A stretch of 64,000 nucleotides of DNA from Jeotgalibacillus terrae (GTDB taxonomy: Bacteria > Bacillota > Bacilli > Bacillales > Jeotgalibacillaceae): NCBI RefSeq assembly GCF_016908195.1, contig NZ_JAFBDK010000003.1, positions 1 through 64,000 on the forward strand, read 5' to 3'. Within the stretch, counting starts at the first letter, position 1. The number at the start of each line of letters is the position of its first letter. Position numbers and translations under genes: made by a program. Shown one piece after another: positions 41,952 through 50,306 of the stretch. Below the pieces are notes generated by a model that saw nothing but the letters and a program-made list of their open reading frames with translations, had not been told where the DNA came from and made no database searches.

Positions 41952-44222
41952 TTAGCTGTGGCACGCTTCGCATTCTTCAATTTCTGCCTGCGATGTACTT
42001 CTGACGTAATACGTTGTTTTCAGTCCGTTCTTCCAGGCTTCCATATGCATATTCAGCAGTTCCTTCGCTTTAATCGTATGCTTCACGTAAAAGTTAAAGC
42101 TGATCCCCTGATCCACATGCTTCTGACGTGCGGCATTCTGACGGATGCTCCAGAGCTGGTCAAGCTCATGACGGCTTTTTCTATAGTATTCATAAATCTG
42201 ATGATCAAGGTCCGGAACCGTTACTTTAAATTTAAAGTTCTTCTTTTCCTCTGCATATTCAACCGCATAGATCGGATCAATCCCATCTGTTGATCCGCCA
42301 ATTTTAGCAGTGGAAGAGTTCGGCGCGACAGCCATCAGCCAGCCGTTGCGGATTCCTTTATCGCTCACCTGCTTCTGTAATGTGAGCCAATCTTTACCGT
42401 GATAGCCTTTTCGTTCAAAGTAGCGTCCGCTCTGCCATTCCGAGCCTTCAAATTGACTGTATGCCCCCTTTTCTTCTGCAAGGGCACTGGATGCTTTAAT
42501 CGTTTCAAAAGCAATTGTTTCATATAATCTGTCTGCATATTGCACAGCTTTTTCCGATTCCCAGTGAATGTGTTCGAGTGCGAGCAGATGATGCCAGCCG
42601 AATGTACCGAGGCCGATCGCGCGGTACTTCTTATTCGTGCGCTGCGCCTGGCCGACTGTAATCTGATTCAGATCAATCACGTTATCAAGCATTCTGACCT
42701 GAATCGGAATCAGCCTTTTCAGCACATCACCTTTAACAGCCCGTGCAAGATTAATAGATGAAAGATTACATACAACAAAATCACCCGGTTTTCTGACAAT
42801 CACGATATTGCCTTCTTCATCCTCATATTCTCTTGTAATGGTTGTAGCTGACATATTCTGTGCAATTTCAGTACACAGGTTACTGCAGTAAATGGACGTT
42901 CTGCCTTCTTCAAGCTTATTCGGATTCTGACGGTTCACTTCATCGCGGTAGAACATGTAAGGTGTACCTGTTTCAAGCTGCGAGACCATCATTCTCGCCA
43001 TGATATCCATTGCACGGTACGTCTTTCTCGGCAAAAGGGGATGATTCACCGCTTCTACGTATTTCTCAGTGAAATAATGATGATCCGTTTCATCGTAAAA
43101 GTCCTCAAGCCCAAGCGGCTGACCTTCAGTATCTTTCCAGCCCATGACCGTTTTCACTTCATGCGGACAAAACGTATGCCACTCGCCAATACTGCGGCCC
43201 GCTTCATCAGTCTCCTCAAGCTTTTTCATAAAAAGATCCGGAATCGAAACGCCTGTAAAAATATCATGCGCTTTTCTTCTCTCATCCCCATTATTTGTCT
43301 TCAGATCTAAAAAACCGTTCATCATATCCTTATGAAAAACATCCAGATAAACGGCAACAGCTCCCTGGCGCTGTCCAAGCTGATCTACGCTGACCGCCGT
43401 ATTATTCAAAAGACGGATCCACGGAATCACCCCGGAAGAATTCCCTTTAAACTTTTTAATATCAGAACCAAGCGCTCTCACCTTGCCGTAATAAACGCCG
43501 ATTCCGCCTCCGTCTTTACTAAGCCGCGCTATATCCCAGTTGTTCGTGTAAATACCATCAAGCGAATCTTCCACTGTATCAATAAAACACGATGCAAGCT
43601 GGCCGGTTTTTTTACCGGCATTGGATAATGTAGGCGTCGCAACAGTCATATAAAGATTGCTCATTGCCCAGTAAGCTTCTTTTACAAGTTTAATCCGCTT
43701 ATCGTGCGCCTCATCTTTCATCAACAGCATTGCAATAATCATAAAGCGTTCCTGTGGCAGCTCGTACAGGTTGCGATTATGATCGCGTGCGAGATAGCGG
43801 TCTGCTAACAGAAAGAGTCCGATATAGTTGAACAGGTAATCTTTTTCAGGTGCGATCTCAAGGTTCAGTTCATCGATTTCAGCTTTTGAATAGGCGTTCA
43901 GGTCTTCGGTGTAAATGTCTTTATGTATAAGCGTCTGGATCAGGTGATGGAAACTGCCGTACTTTTGCGCAGGGTCATAATGCCTGTTCGAAGCTGCCTG
44001 CTCGTATAAGCCATCTAAATAGAGTCGTGCTGCAAGGAACGTCCAGTCTGGTGCGTCCATCGCTACACGATTCAGTGCGTAATGCATGGCAAAGTCACGG
44101 GCTGTATCTTCTCGTTGTGTAAGCTGATGCATGAGTTCAGTTGCATCAAGCTGATGGGTTACTGCTGCGTCTTTGATCGTCTGCAGCGTCTGATGGAGAT
44201 TGTTTTTTTGCGTTACGGTCAT
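41952..44222 (-). CDS. nrdA: Class I ribonucleotide reductase alpha subunit
   Basis: This is the catalytic subunit, reducing ribonucleotides to deoxyribonucleotides. The 756-residue protein has the first redox Cys in GQLASCFIDT, the thiyl radical segment YCSNLCTEI (Asn-x-Cys-x-Glu), the second redox Cys in VVCNLSSINLA, the phosphate loop APNSSTAKIGGSTDGI and a C-terminal ECEACHS CxxC tail for reduction by thioredoxin or glutaredoxin. The N terminus has at most a partial ATP cone. ATG with GGAGGG upstream. Controlled by NrdR boxes and a cobalamin riboswitch. Class Ia versus Ib cannot be settled by eye. Confidence 0.95.
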   Translation of the reverse strand: MTVTQKNNLHQTLQTIKDAAVTHQLDATELMHQLTQREDTARDFAMHYALNRVAMDAPDWTFLAARLYLDGLYEQAASNRHYDPAQKYGSFHHLIQTLIHKDIYTEDLNAYSKAEIDELNLEIAPEKDYLFNYIGLFLLADRYLARDHNRNLYELPQERFMIIAMLLMKDEAHDKRIKLVKEAYWAMSNLYMTVATPTLSNAGKKTGQLASCFIDTVEDSLDGIYTNNWDIARLSKDGGGIGVYYGKVRALGSDIKKFKGNSSGVIPWIRLLNNTAVSVDQLGQRQGAVAVYLDVFHKDMMNGFLDLKTNNGDERRKAHDIFTGVSIPDLFMKKLEETDEAGRSIGEWHTFCPHEVKTVMGWKDTEGQPLGLEDFYDETDHHYFTEKYVEAVNHPLLPRKTYRAMDIMARMMVSQLETGTPYMFYRDEVNRQNPNKLEEGRTSIYCSNLCTEIAQNMSATTITREYEDEEGNIVIVRKPGDFVVCNLSSINLARAVKGDVLKRLIPIQVRMLDNVIDLNQITVGQAQRTNKKYRAIGLGTFGWHHLLALEHIHWESEKAVQYADRLYETIAFETIKASSALAEEKGAYSQFEGSEWQSGRYFERKGYHGKDWLTLQKQVSDKGIRNGWLMAVAPNSSTAKIGGSTDGIDPIYAVEYAEEKKNFKFKVTVPDLDHQIYEYYRKSRHELDQLWSIRQNAARQKHVDQGISFNFYVKHTIKAKELLNMHMEAWKNGLKTTYYVRSTSQAEIEECEACHS

Positions 44223-44270
44223 GATTGATCCCTCCGATTTAAAGTATGTTAATAATCTTTCCTAAAACCG

Positions 44271-44343
44271 CTGACCCTTTCCGTGGAAGGCTTCGCTTTC
44301 CCGCCCCAGGAAAGTAGTCTGCGTCTTCCAATCCAAGGGTCAG
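44271..44343 (+). repeat. Diverged dispersed-repeat-like element in the nrd leader
   Basis: GCTGACCCTTTCCGTGGAAG, a core with CTTCGCTTTCC, then CTTCCAATCCAAGGGTCAGC. The end arms CTGACCCTT and AAGGGTCAG are perfectly complementary but differ from the TTGATT/AATCAA arms of the other copies, while the adjacent TTTCCG, GCTTTCC and TCTTCC blocks are shared. Confidence 0.5.
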
Positions 44344-44393
44344 CTGGATGCTGCCTGGACACCTCCACAGGTTCACCTAAGTAATTAAACACG

Positions 44394-44421
44394 AAAAAAC
44401 CGCCTATCCGGGATAGGCGGT
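44394..44421 (-). terminator. Leader terminator of the nrd operon
   Basis: In the transcript ACCGCCTATCCCGGATAGGC (20 of 22 bases) closes with GGT and is followed by TTTTTT. It lies between the cobalamin aptamer and nrdA and is the likely off-state. Confidence 0.85.
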
Positions 44422-44522
44422 CAGTAAAACGATTCGCATTATTAGAGCACAGTCCACGTGCGGGACCTGTCTGATAAAGCCATCGTTTCTTTCCTCACAC
44501 CCCGAAGAAATGAAAACAAAAA

Positions 44523-44696
44523 ATAAGACAGGTCTCCTGACTTGTGCATCACTCTACTTTGAACCCTTCCCGTATCAGCACCCTTTTACAAGAGCTCTCT
44601 GATACAGTGGACTGTTCATTTCGTCAGCACATACAGTTGCGGGGGCAGTTCCGGTTTCTCACCGGATTCCCTTTTAAGCGATCTCTCGCATCTTAT
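44523..44696 (-). ncRNA. Cobalamin (B12) riboswitch of the nrd operon
   Basis: The minus strand reads GGGAATCCGGTGAGAAACCG and GAACTGCCCCCGCAACTGTA, the B12 aptamer core, and ends with GTCAGGAGACCTGTCTTAT, the B12 box. P1 is ATAAGA/TCTTAT. GACCTGTCT at 44526-44534 is perfectly complementary to 44464-44472 downstream, giving an alternative helix that could control the terminator. B12 riboswitches before class I reductases are known where a B12-dependent reductase also exists. Confidence 0.95.
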
Positions 44697-44705
44697 CTTT
44701 CGGCA

Positions 44706-44750
44706 ACACTATATGTTGTATGTTAATTAGATACAATTACTATATATTGT
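44706..44750 (-). promoter_or_regulatory. nrd promoter with two NrdR boxes
   Basis: Two NrdR-like boxes, ACACTATATGTTGT (44706-44719) and TTACTATATATTGT (44737-44750), are exactly 31 bp apart, the three-turn spacing NrdR uses. The minus-strand -35 TTGTAT (44731-44736), a 17-bp spacer and -10 TATAGT (44708-44713) place one box on the -10 and the other just upstream of the -35. Confidence 0.9.
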
Positions 44751-44817
44751 ATATGGGTATGATACATGATTCGGATTTTTTGTGCAAGAAGAAAGGTGAG
44801 GTTTTTTACGTGGAGGT

Positions 44818-44922
44818 TTCATGAGAATTTTCGGGTAGTTCATGAAATGACCTCGGAGGTTCATGAAATTTAGTTAGGTGTTCACGAGATTACATCGATG
44901 ATTCATGAGATCATGACTTTTC
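44818..44922 (+). repeat. 21-bp periodic array A
   Basis: TTCATGA or TTCACGA starts at 44818, 44839, 44860, 44881 and 44902, exactly 21 bp apart each time, with variable bases between. Read on the plus strand in one frame it gives heptads such as VVHEMTS, EVHEI and VHEITSM, broken by one TAG. The unit core TTCATGAA is itself palindromic. It lies between the nrd promoter and gpx. Confidence 0.8.
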
Positions 44923-45135
44923 ACTTAGCCTTAACATTTATAAAAACTATTCCTTTACCCAAATAAGCACTAATTTACAATAAAATCATGTCAAATTAAT
45001 CATATATGATCAATTATAATGACTTTTGATTTAATATTATTAATCTTAGGATATAGGTATAAAAACCTCAACAAGAGGCAAACAAATGAAACTCAACCAT
45101 TATATTTGAGCTTTCTCATAAGGAGATTATGTCAC

Positions 45136-45681
45136 ATGAGCGTTTATGACTTTAAAGTAAAAACATCAAGCGGATTTACTAAAAGCCTGGATACATACAA
45201 AGGAAAATTATTATTAATTGTTAATACTGCCACTAAATGCGGATTTACCCCTCAGCTTGAGGATCTGCAAAAACTGCAGGAACGTTATGAGGACCAGGGA
45301 CTGCAAATCATTGGCTTCCCTTCCAATCAGTTTGCTGAACAGGAACCTTTGAAAGATGGAGAGATCACAGAATTTTGTGCAATGAATTACGGCGTAAACT
45401 TTCCGATTTTCAAAAAGATTGATGTGAGAGATCAGGATGCTTCTCCTCTTTTCACCTATCTTGCAGAGCAAAAACCGTTTCAGGGTTTTGATATGACGCA
45501 TCCTACATCAAAGTTACTGGTATCAATTATTAATGAACGGTTCCCTCACTACATGTCAGGTGACTCAATCAAATGGAACTTTACAAAGTTTTTAATTGAC
45601 CGGGACGGCCAGGTGATCGGACGGTTTGAATCGACATCAGAACCAATTGATATGGAAACACAGATTAAGGCAGCATTATAA
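45136..45681 (+). CDS. Glutathione peroxidase-family thiol peroxidase
   Basis: The 181-residue protein is a non-selenium peroxidase. It has the peroxidatic Cys35 in NTATKCGFTPQ, the Gln in GFPSNQFAEQEP and the Trp-Asn pair in IKWNFTKFLID. Bacillus members (BsaA/GpxA-like) use thioredoxin-type reductants rather than glutathione. ATG with AAGGAG upstream; the earlier in-frame ATG at 45019 lacks a ribosome site. Confidence 0.92.
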   Translation: MSVYDFKVKTSSGFTKSLDTYKGKLLLIVNTATKCGFTPQLEDLQKLQERYEDQGLQIIGFPSNQFAEQEPLKDGEITEFCAMNYGVNFPIFKKIDVRDQDASPLFTYLAEQKPFQGFDMTHPTSKLLVSIINERFPHYMSGDSIKWNFTKFLIDRDGQVIGRFESTSEPIDMETQIKAAL

Positions 45682-45685
45682 TGCT

Positions 45686-45717
45686 AAAAGCCACAGGCGT
45701 CATGCCTGTGGTTTTTA
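45686..45717. terminator. Bidirectional terminator between gpx and the NhaC-family gene
   Basis: AAAAGCCACAGGC...GCCTGTGGTTTTT hairpin. Confidence 0.85.
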
Positions 45718-45727
45718 CTATTCCTGA

Positions 45728-47029
45728 TCACACACCCGTACTTTTAAATCTCGGAAACTGTATAGCAATCGCAATTGCGCCTGATAATGCAATCAAAATC
45801 GGATAAATGCAGTACGGTACAATTTCAGCAGGTGAGATCCCTGCCACCCCTGCAACTGCTAAAAGCTGGGCACCATAAGGAATGATCCCCTGCACAGAGC
45901 TTGAGAAAATATCGAGCAGGCTGGCTGATCTGCGCTTATCAATATCATATTTATCTGCAATCTGCTTAGCCAGTGGTCCTGCGGTAATGATTGAAATGGT
46001 GTTATTTGCTGTTGCAAGATTCACAGTACTGACTAACCCTGCAATACCGGCTTCTCCACCTTTTTTAGACTTCACGCGATTTGTCACAGCCTGAAGAAGG
46101 AATTCAATTCCGCCGTTTGCTCTGATCAGTTCAACAAGTCCACCAAGCAGAATCGCGATCATCGCAAGCTCCTGCATATTTGAAAAACCTGTTCCAATCA
46201 GACCGATCAAGTCCATAAAGTTGTACTGACCGAGCGCTAAGCCGACAATCCCTGCAAAGATGATTCCGCCGAGTAAAACAAGAATCACATTTGCACCGGC
46301 TACAGCAAAAATCAATACGCCGAGATAAGGTAACACCTGAAGCAGATTATAAGGATTATCCCCATCAATTGAAGCGCTGTTACCTGTTGTCAGCACCCCA
46401 AAGATAATTGCTGTCACAACGGCTGCAGGTAATACGATGAAAATATTCGCTTTAAACTTATCCTTCATTTTTGTACCCTGCGTACGAACTGCTGCAATCG
46501 TGGTATCAGAAATGATCGATAAGTTATCTCCAAACATTGCTCCGCTGACGATGGCACCCATCGCCAGTGCCACGCCAATATCTGTCTGTTCTGACAGGCC
46601 CAGACCGATTGGGGCAAGTGCCACAATCGTCCCAACTGACGTCCCCATTGAAATCGAAATAAAGCACGCAATGACAAACAATCCAACGATCAGCAAATTC
46701 TGAGGAAGCAGAGAGAGTCCAAGGTTCACAGTTGAATCCACTGCTCCGGCACCTTCTGCAACTGAAGCGAATGCACCGGCTAACAGAAAAATCACGACCA
46801 TTAAAATAATATTCGGGTGGCCTCCTCCTTTCGCCAATTGCATCGTCTTCGTCTGAAAATCTGTTTTCCGGTTCATCAGCATTGCCACCAGAATTGCTGT
46901 GAACAATGCAACCAATACAGGCATGAAATAAAAGTCGCCTGTTAAAATACCTGACCCGATAAAAAGTAAGATAAATACGCCAAACGGGATCAGCGCGAGC
47001 GGATTGCTTTTAATGTTTTCCTCATTCAT
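45728..47029 (-). CDS. NhaC-family transporter under SAM riboswitch control (MetT-like)
   Basis: The 433-residue protein has about eleven membrane helices and NhaC-family signatures MFGDNLSIISDTTIAAVRTQ (20 residues), ISISMGTSVGTIVAL and STVNLATANNTISIITAGP. NhaC members include Na+/H+ antiporters, but comparative genomics links SAM-riboswitch-controlled members (MetT) to methionine uptake. The SAM riboswitch here makes methionine or a related compound more likely than sodium alone. ATG with AGGAGG upstream; a start seven codons earlier overlaps that site. Confidence 0.88.
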   Translation of the reverse strand: MNEENIKSNPLALIPFGVFILLFIGSGILTGDFYFMPVLVALFTAILVAMLMNRKTDFQTKTMQLAKGGGHPNIILMVVIFLLAGAFASVAEGAGAVDSTVNLGLSLLPQNLLIVGLFVIACFISISMGTSVGTIVALAPIGLGLSEQTDIGVALAMGAIVSGAMFGDNLSIISDTTIAAVRTQGTKMKDKFKANIFIVLPAAVVTAIIFGVLTTGNSASIDGDNPYNLLQVLPYLGVLIFAVAGANVILVLLGGIIFAGIVGLALGQYNFMDLIGLIGTGFSNMQELAMIAILLGGLVELIRANGGIEFLLQAVTNRVKSKKGGEAGIAGLVSTVNLATANNTISIITAGPLAKQIADKYDIDKRRSASLLDIFSSSVQGIIPYGAQLLAVAGVAGISPAEIVPYCIYPILIALSGAIAIAIQFPRFKSTGV

Positions 47030-47104
47030 TTTCGTTGCCTCCTGTTTCAAATTCGTATCCTGTTTTAATCAATAATCACTTCATAAAGAAAGGTTTTCCG
47101 GACA

Positions 47105-47140
47105 CAAAAAAACCTCTCCAATAAGAAAAAGAAGAGGCTT
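47105..47140 (-). terminator. SAM riboswitch terminator
   Basis: In the transcript CCTCTTC...GGAGAGG is followed by TTTTTTT, 75 nt before the transporter start. Confidence 0.75.
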
Positions 47141-47155
47141 GAATAAGCAAACAAC

Positions 47156-47264
47156 TTTTCTTATCTCTCAGGCAAATGCCTGCTGGAATTGGCACAGTAC
47201 TCATTGCATGAGTCCGCTGCCGAGGCTTCAAAGGGCCAGTCCCTCCGCCTCTCATCATAAGAAG
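47156..47264 (-). ncRNA. SAM-I (S-box) riboswitch
   Basis: The minus strand has the S-box order: CTTCTTATGATGAGAGGCGG, AGGGACTGGCCC, TTTGAAGCCTCGGCAGC, TGTGCCAATTCCAGCAGG and CCTGAGAGATAAGAA, where the last pairs with the start as P1. Confidence 0.95.
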
Positions 47265-47356
47265 ATGGTTATGAAATTGTAATGATTGTTGAAATATAAG
47301 TGATTCAATCGGATAAGTCAATACATTCATTTAAATTAAGAATATTCAATCACACT

Positions 47357-47809
47357 TCAGGAACTTTCCGCTTCTTTTTTTACTCTTTCAAGAAATTCGA
47401 GTACGACTCTGTTATCCTGCTTTTTGCCTGTAAGCTTCAGCATGGCTTTTCCGACAAAATTGGCTCCCTTATTCTGACCCTCATATATCAGTCTGGTCTG
47501 CTGCTCACTTTCTTTTAACAGCTTAAAAGAAAACGTTGTGTCAAAGGCTTTTCCGAGAATGAAGTTCACCTTCTTATATTTCTCACCTTCATGATCTTCA
47601 TAAGCAAGCGTATGTACAATGTAGGTCTCAACGCGTTTTCCTTCTCCGTACGTCTGCTGATGCTTCGCACCTGCCACGGTTTCTTCTCCCTCCACAAGTT
47701 CATGGGAGATCACTTTTGGCATGATTCTTTTGATGTTTTTATCCCTAAACAACTCCCATACCTGTTCAATGTTCGCGTTAATCGTTGTTTCTTCTTTCCA
47801 TATGATCAT
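47357..47809 (-). CDS. SRPBCC/START-like domain protein
   Basis: The 150-residue protein has the polyketide-cyclase-like SRPBCC fold: TINANIEQVWELFRD, PKVISHELVEGE and the C-terminal helix VVLEFLERVKKEAE. Family members bind hydrophobic ligands; this one has no assigned substrate. ATG behind AAAGGGCG. Confidence 0.78.
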   Translation of the reverse strand: MIIWKEETTINANIEQVWELFRDKNIKRIMPKVISHELVEGEETVAGAKHQQTYGEGKRVETYIVHTLAYEDHEGEKYKKVNFILGKAFDTTFSFKLLKESEQQTRLIYEGQNKGANFVGKAMLKLTGKKQDNRVVLEFLERVKKEAESS

Positions 47810-47871
47810 GGTTGATCGCCCTTTCTGGCAGATTCTTAATTATATTTTATACGATTTGCTGGCTACATGCT

Positions 47872-47906
47872 AAAAAAGCCATTCGCACGACTGCGAATGA
47901 CTTTTT
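47872..47906. terminator. Bidirectional terminator after the merR gene
   Basis: AAAAAAGCCATTCGC...GCGAATGACTTTTT hairpin lies just after the merR stop. Confidence 0.8.
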
Positions 47907-47914
47907 AGATCGTT

Positions 47915-48673
47915 TTATTTACCAGCGTATACATAAATCGCATCACGTAAAAACCTGGTTCCCCCTTCAATGTGCTGATCGTAATAAGCAGTAAACCGCT
48001 CATCGCTCACGTACATATCACCAAGGCCTGCATGCGCTTCTTTTGAATACTGCGGCCATGTGAAACTCAGCCATTTTTTATGCAGTTCAACTGCTTTTTG
48101 TGCTTCAGGTGAAGCTGGATCGCCTGTTTCATAACCCTTCTTAAGCTCTTCAAGAAACTCTTTTTCTACTTCCTGCATTTTTTTGAAGTCATCTTCAGAC
48201 AGTCCCATCATTTTCGCATTGCTGTCATCCACAACCTCATCTCCGTACTGTTCACGTACTTCTTTTCCATACTTCTTTTCATTTTCATTAATCAATTTCT
48301 TTTTAAATCCTTCAAACTTCTCCTCATCTGTCATTAGAGTGCCTCCTTCTTTATTTTCAATCGTTTTTTGAACGGTTGAGATAATCTGTTCAAGACGGGC
48401 GTGTTTTTCCTGCAGCTTCTGAACATGCTGCTGCAAAGCTGAGATCAGGTCAAAGTCCGGGTGATGAATGATGCTGGTAATTTCCTCAAGGCTTACCTCA
48501 AGCTCCCGGTAAAAGAGAATCTGCTGCAGCAGATCTACTTCCTTCTGACCGTAAATCCGATAACCTGATGAACTGAGTCTTGCCGGCTTTAACAGACCAA
48601 TTTCATCGTAATATCTCAGTGTGCGTCCGCTCACACCGGACAGCTTTGCGAGTTGCTGTACTGTATATTCCAT
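47915..48673 (-). CDS. MerR-family regulator with TipAS effector domain (Mta-like)
   Basis: The 252-residue protein has a MerR winged helix (YTVQQLAKLSGVSGRTLRYY, 20 residues), a long dimerisation coiled coil (about 70-120) and a TipAS antibiotic-binding domain (KWLSFTWPQYSKEAHAGLG). B. subtilis Mta with this layout activates multidrug transporters. No efflux pump is adjacent. ATG with GGAGGGG upstream. The promoter has the long MerR-type spacer, so it probably controls itself. Confidence 0.9.
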   Translation of the reverse strand: MEYTVQQLAKLSGVSGRTLRYYDEIGLLKPARLSSSGYRIYGQKEVDLLQQILFYRELEVSLEEITSIIHHPDFDLISALQQHVQKLQEKHARLEQIISTVQKTIENKEGGTLMTDEEKFEGFKKKLINENEKKYGKEVREQYGDEVVDDSNAKMMGLSEDDFKKMQEVEKEFLEELKKGYETGDPASPEAQKAVELHKKWLSFTWPQYSKEAHAGLGDMYVSDERFTAYYDQHIEGGTRFLRDAIYVYAGK

Positions 48674-48695
48674 TGTAACCCCTCCTGACAAATAC

Positions 48696-48726
48696 AGCAT
48701 AAGGCTTAACGTAACGTGAAGGTCAA
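48696..48726 (-). promoter_or_regulatory. MerR-type autoregulated promoter
   Basis: On the minus strand -35 TTGACC (48721-48726), a 19-bp spacer and -10 TATGCT (48696-48701). The spacer carries the imperfect dyad CTTCACGTTACGTTAAG. A 19-bp spacer with a central dyad is the hallmark of MerR activation. Confidence 0.8.
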
Positions 48727-48827
48727 CTCCTAACACGATATTTTTTTAATTAATTGGAAATGAGAGTTTTTAACACCTTTATTTTAGGTTAAAGAAGTAA
48801 GACATATAAAAATGATGAGGTGAGAAG

Positions 48828-50006
48828 ATGAGCGGATCGCATTATACAGTAGGCTTAATTGCAGCGCCGGGATATCCAAAAGAATTAATAGATTCGCTAA
48901 AAGCCGGCCTGCCGGAACTGCTTGGATATTACGTTGACGATCAACGGGAATGGAAAATTGACTGTTCAATAGATTCCCTGACCGGAGGAACTGATCAGTC
49001 TGACGAAGTCATGAAAGCGATTCTGACAAAAAGCGGCGAGAATGAATGGGATTTTACTGTAGCGATTACCGACCTGCCACTGCTTCATCATAAAAAAGCG
49101 ATTATTGCAGAAGCCTATGAAGAAGCTAATATTGCTTTAATCAGCCTTCCCGGTCTTGGCGCAGTTCCTCTCGCACGCAGAGTCAGGGATTCAATTCTGC
49201 AGCTGGTAAATGAAATGTTCTACACGACGTCAGAGGAAGGTCGGCAAAAAGCGGAACAGCGACTTGAAAAGAAGGATGAGACGGAAGATAAAAATCTCAA
49301 AACGAGAAATCCGAAAAGATTAGTTGGGAGAAAAGGCTTCGATAAAATCTCACCGATCAGAAGAGAGACTCCTGAGGATACAGAGAATATTGATGTAAGA
49401 TTTAAAGTGAATTCTTATTCAGGAAGCGCTTTACGCCTTTTAACCGGAATGGTCCGGGCAAATAAGCCGTGGGTCATGTTTTCATCATTCAAAAAAGTCA
49501 TTATGCTTGCCTTTACAACCGGCGCTTATGCTTTAGTGTTCCCGACACTTTGGATGCTGAGTCATGAATACAGCGTCTGGCGGATGTTTTTACTCTCCGT
49601 CGTTTCAATTCTGGCGATGGTGTTCTGGGTGATTTCTGCCCACAAGCTGTGGGAGAGAAAACGCGATACAGAAAAAGAAGCTCACCTCAGAAAACTTTAT
49701 AATGCAACAACCTTCCTGACGCTTCTGGCATCAGTCTGTCTGTATTATATATTACTGTTTATATTATTTTCATTTGCAGTGGTGTTATTTATTCCAATGG
49801 GCCTGCTGCAGTCAGAAGTTTCTCCCGACGTCGGGTACGTAAATTACTTTTTTATCGCCTGGACAGCGACCAGTATTGCTACAATTATCGGTGCGCTCGG
49901 TTCAGCACTTGAAGATGAAGAGGTTGTATTATCTTCTACTTATGGTTACCGTCAGCGTCAGCGGTATGAAGAAATCAGAAGGATGGAAGAAGAAAGAGAA
50001 TCATAA
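48828..50006 (+). CDS. Uncharacterised membrane protein
   Basis: The 392-residue protein has a soluble N-terminal region (1-205) with an alpha/beta pattern, including TVGLIAAPGYPKELIDSLK, FTVAITDLPLLHHKKAIIAE (20 residues) and IALISLPGLGAVPLARRVR. Four membrane helices follow (about 222-245, 250-268, 300-325, 345-362) and a charged C-terminal tail. I do not recognise a domain. GAGGTGAG precedes the ATG. Single gene. Confidence 0.75.
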   Translation: MSGSHYTVGLIAAPGYPKELIDSLKAGLPELLGYYVDDQREWKIDCSIDSLTGGTDQSDEVMKAILTKSGENEWDFTVAITDLPLLHHKKAIIAEAYEEANIALISLPGLGAVPLARRVRDSILQLVNEMFYTTSEEGRQKAEQRLEKKDETEDKNLKTRNPKRLVGRKGFDKISPIRRETPEDTENIDVRFKVNSYSGSALRLLTGMVRANKPWVMFSSFKKVIMLAFTTGAYALVFPTLWMLSHEYSVWRMFLLSVVSILAMVFWVISAHKLWERKRDTEKEAHLRKLYNATTFLTLLASVCLYYILLFILFSFAVVLFIPMGLLQSEVSPDVGYVNYFFIAWTATSIATIIGALGSALEDEEVVLSSTYGYRQRQRYEEIRRMEEERES

Positions 50007-50062
50007 TATGTATGTCAGAGTCCTTTCGAAGCATTTGCTTCCGGGAGGACTCTTTTCTATGG

Positions 50063-50284
50063 TCAGATGATCAGCTTTTCTTTTTTAAACATTGGCTTCA
50101 TGGATAAGATGCGGTCATAGTGAAAAGTTCGTACAGCTCTTCTTTTCAGGCAGTAAGCTGTAAAAGAAGTCTCACCAAGTTTTCTGATCAATACGCGTCT
50201 CTCAGAACAGACGCCACCATTTTTCATATAGATCATTTTAACTGTCAGACCCTGCTGTCTGTAAAGGAATAATTTTTCCTTCAT
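50063..50284 (-). CDS. Small WYL-domain-like protein under LexA control
   Basis: The 73-residue protein MKEKLFLYRQQ...KKEKLII has TVKMIYMKNGG, RRVLIRKLGETSFTAYCLKR (20 residues) and RTFHYDRILSMKP, the shape of a lone WYL core. Such short proteins occur near SOS genes in Bacillaceae. ATG with AGGAGGAG upstream. The promoter contains a LexA box, so DNA-damage induction is expected. No polymerase gene is adjacent. Confidence 0.72.
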   Translation of the reverse strand: MKEKLFLYRQQGLTVKMIYMKNGGVCSERRVLIRKLGETSFTAYCLKRRAVRTFHYDRILSMKPMFKKEKLII

Positions 50285-50306
50285 CACCACTCCTCCTCTT
50301 ACATTT

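Noticed and set aside
44796-44870. Possible small gene starting GTG in array A
   Set aside because: It stops after about 24 codons, the ribosome site is poor, and the heptad pattern continues past the stop, so it reads as repeat DNA or a relic.
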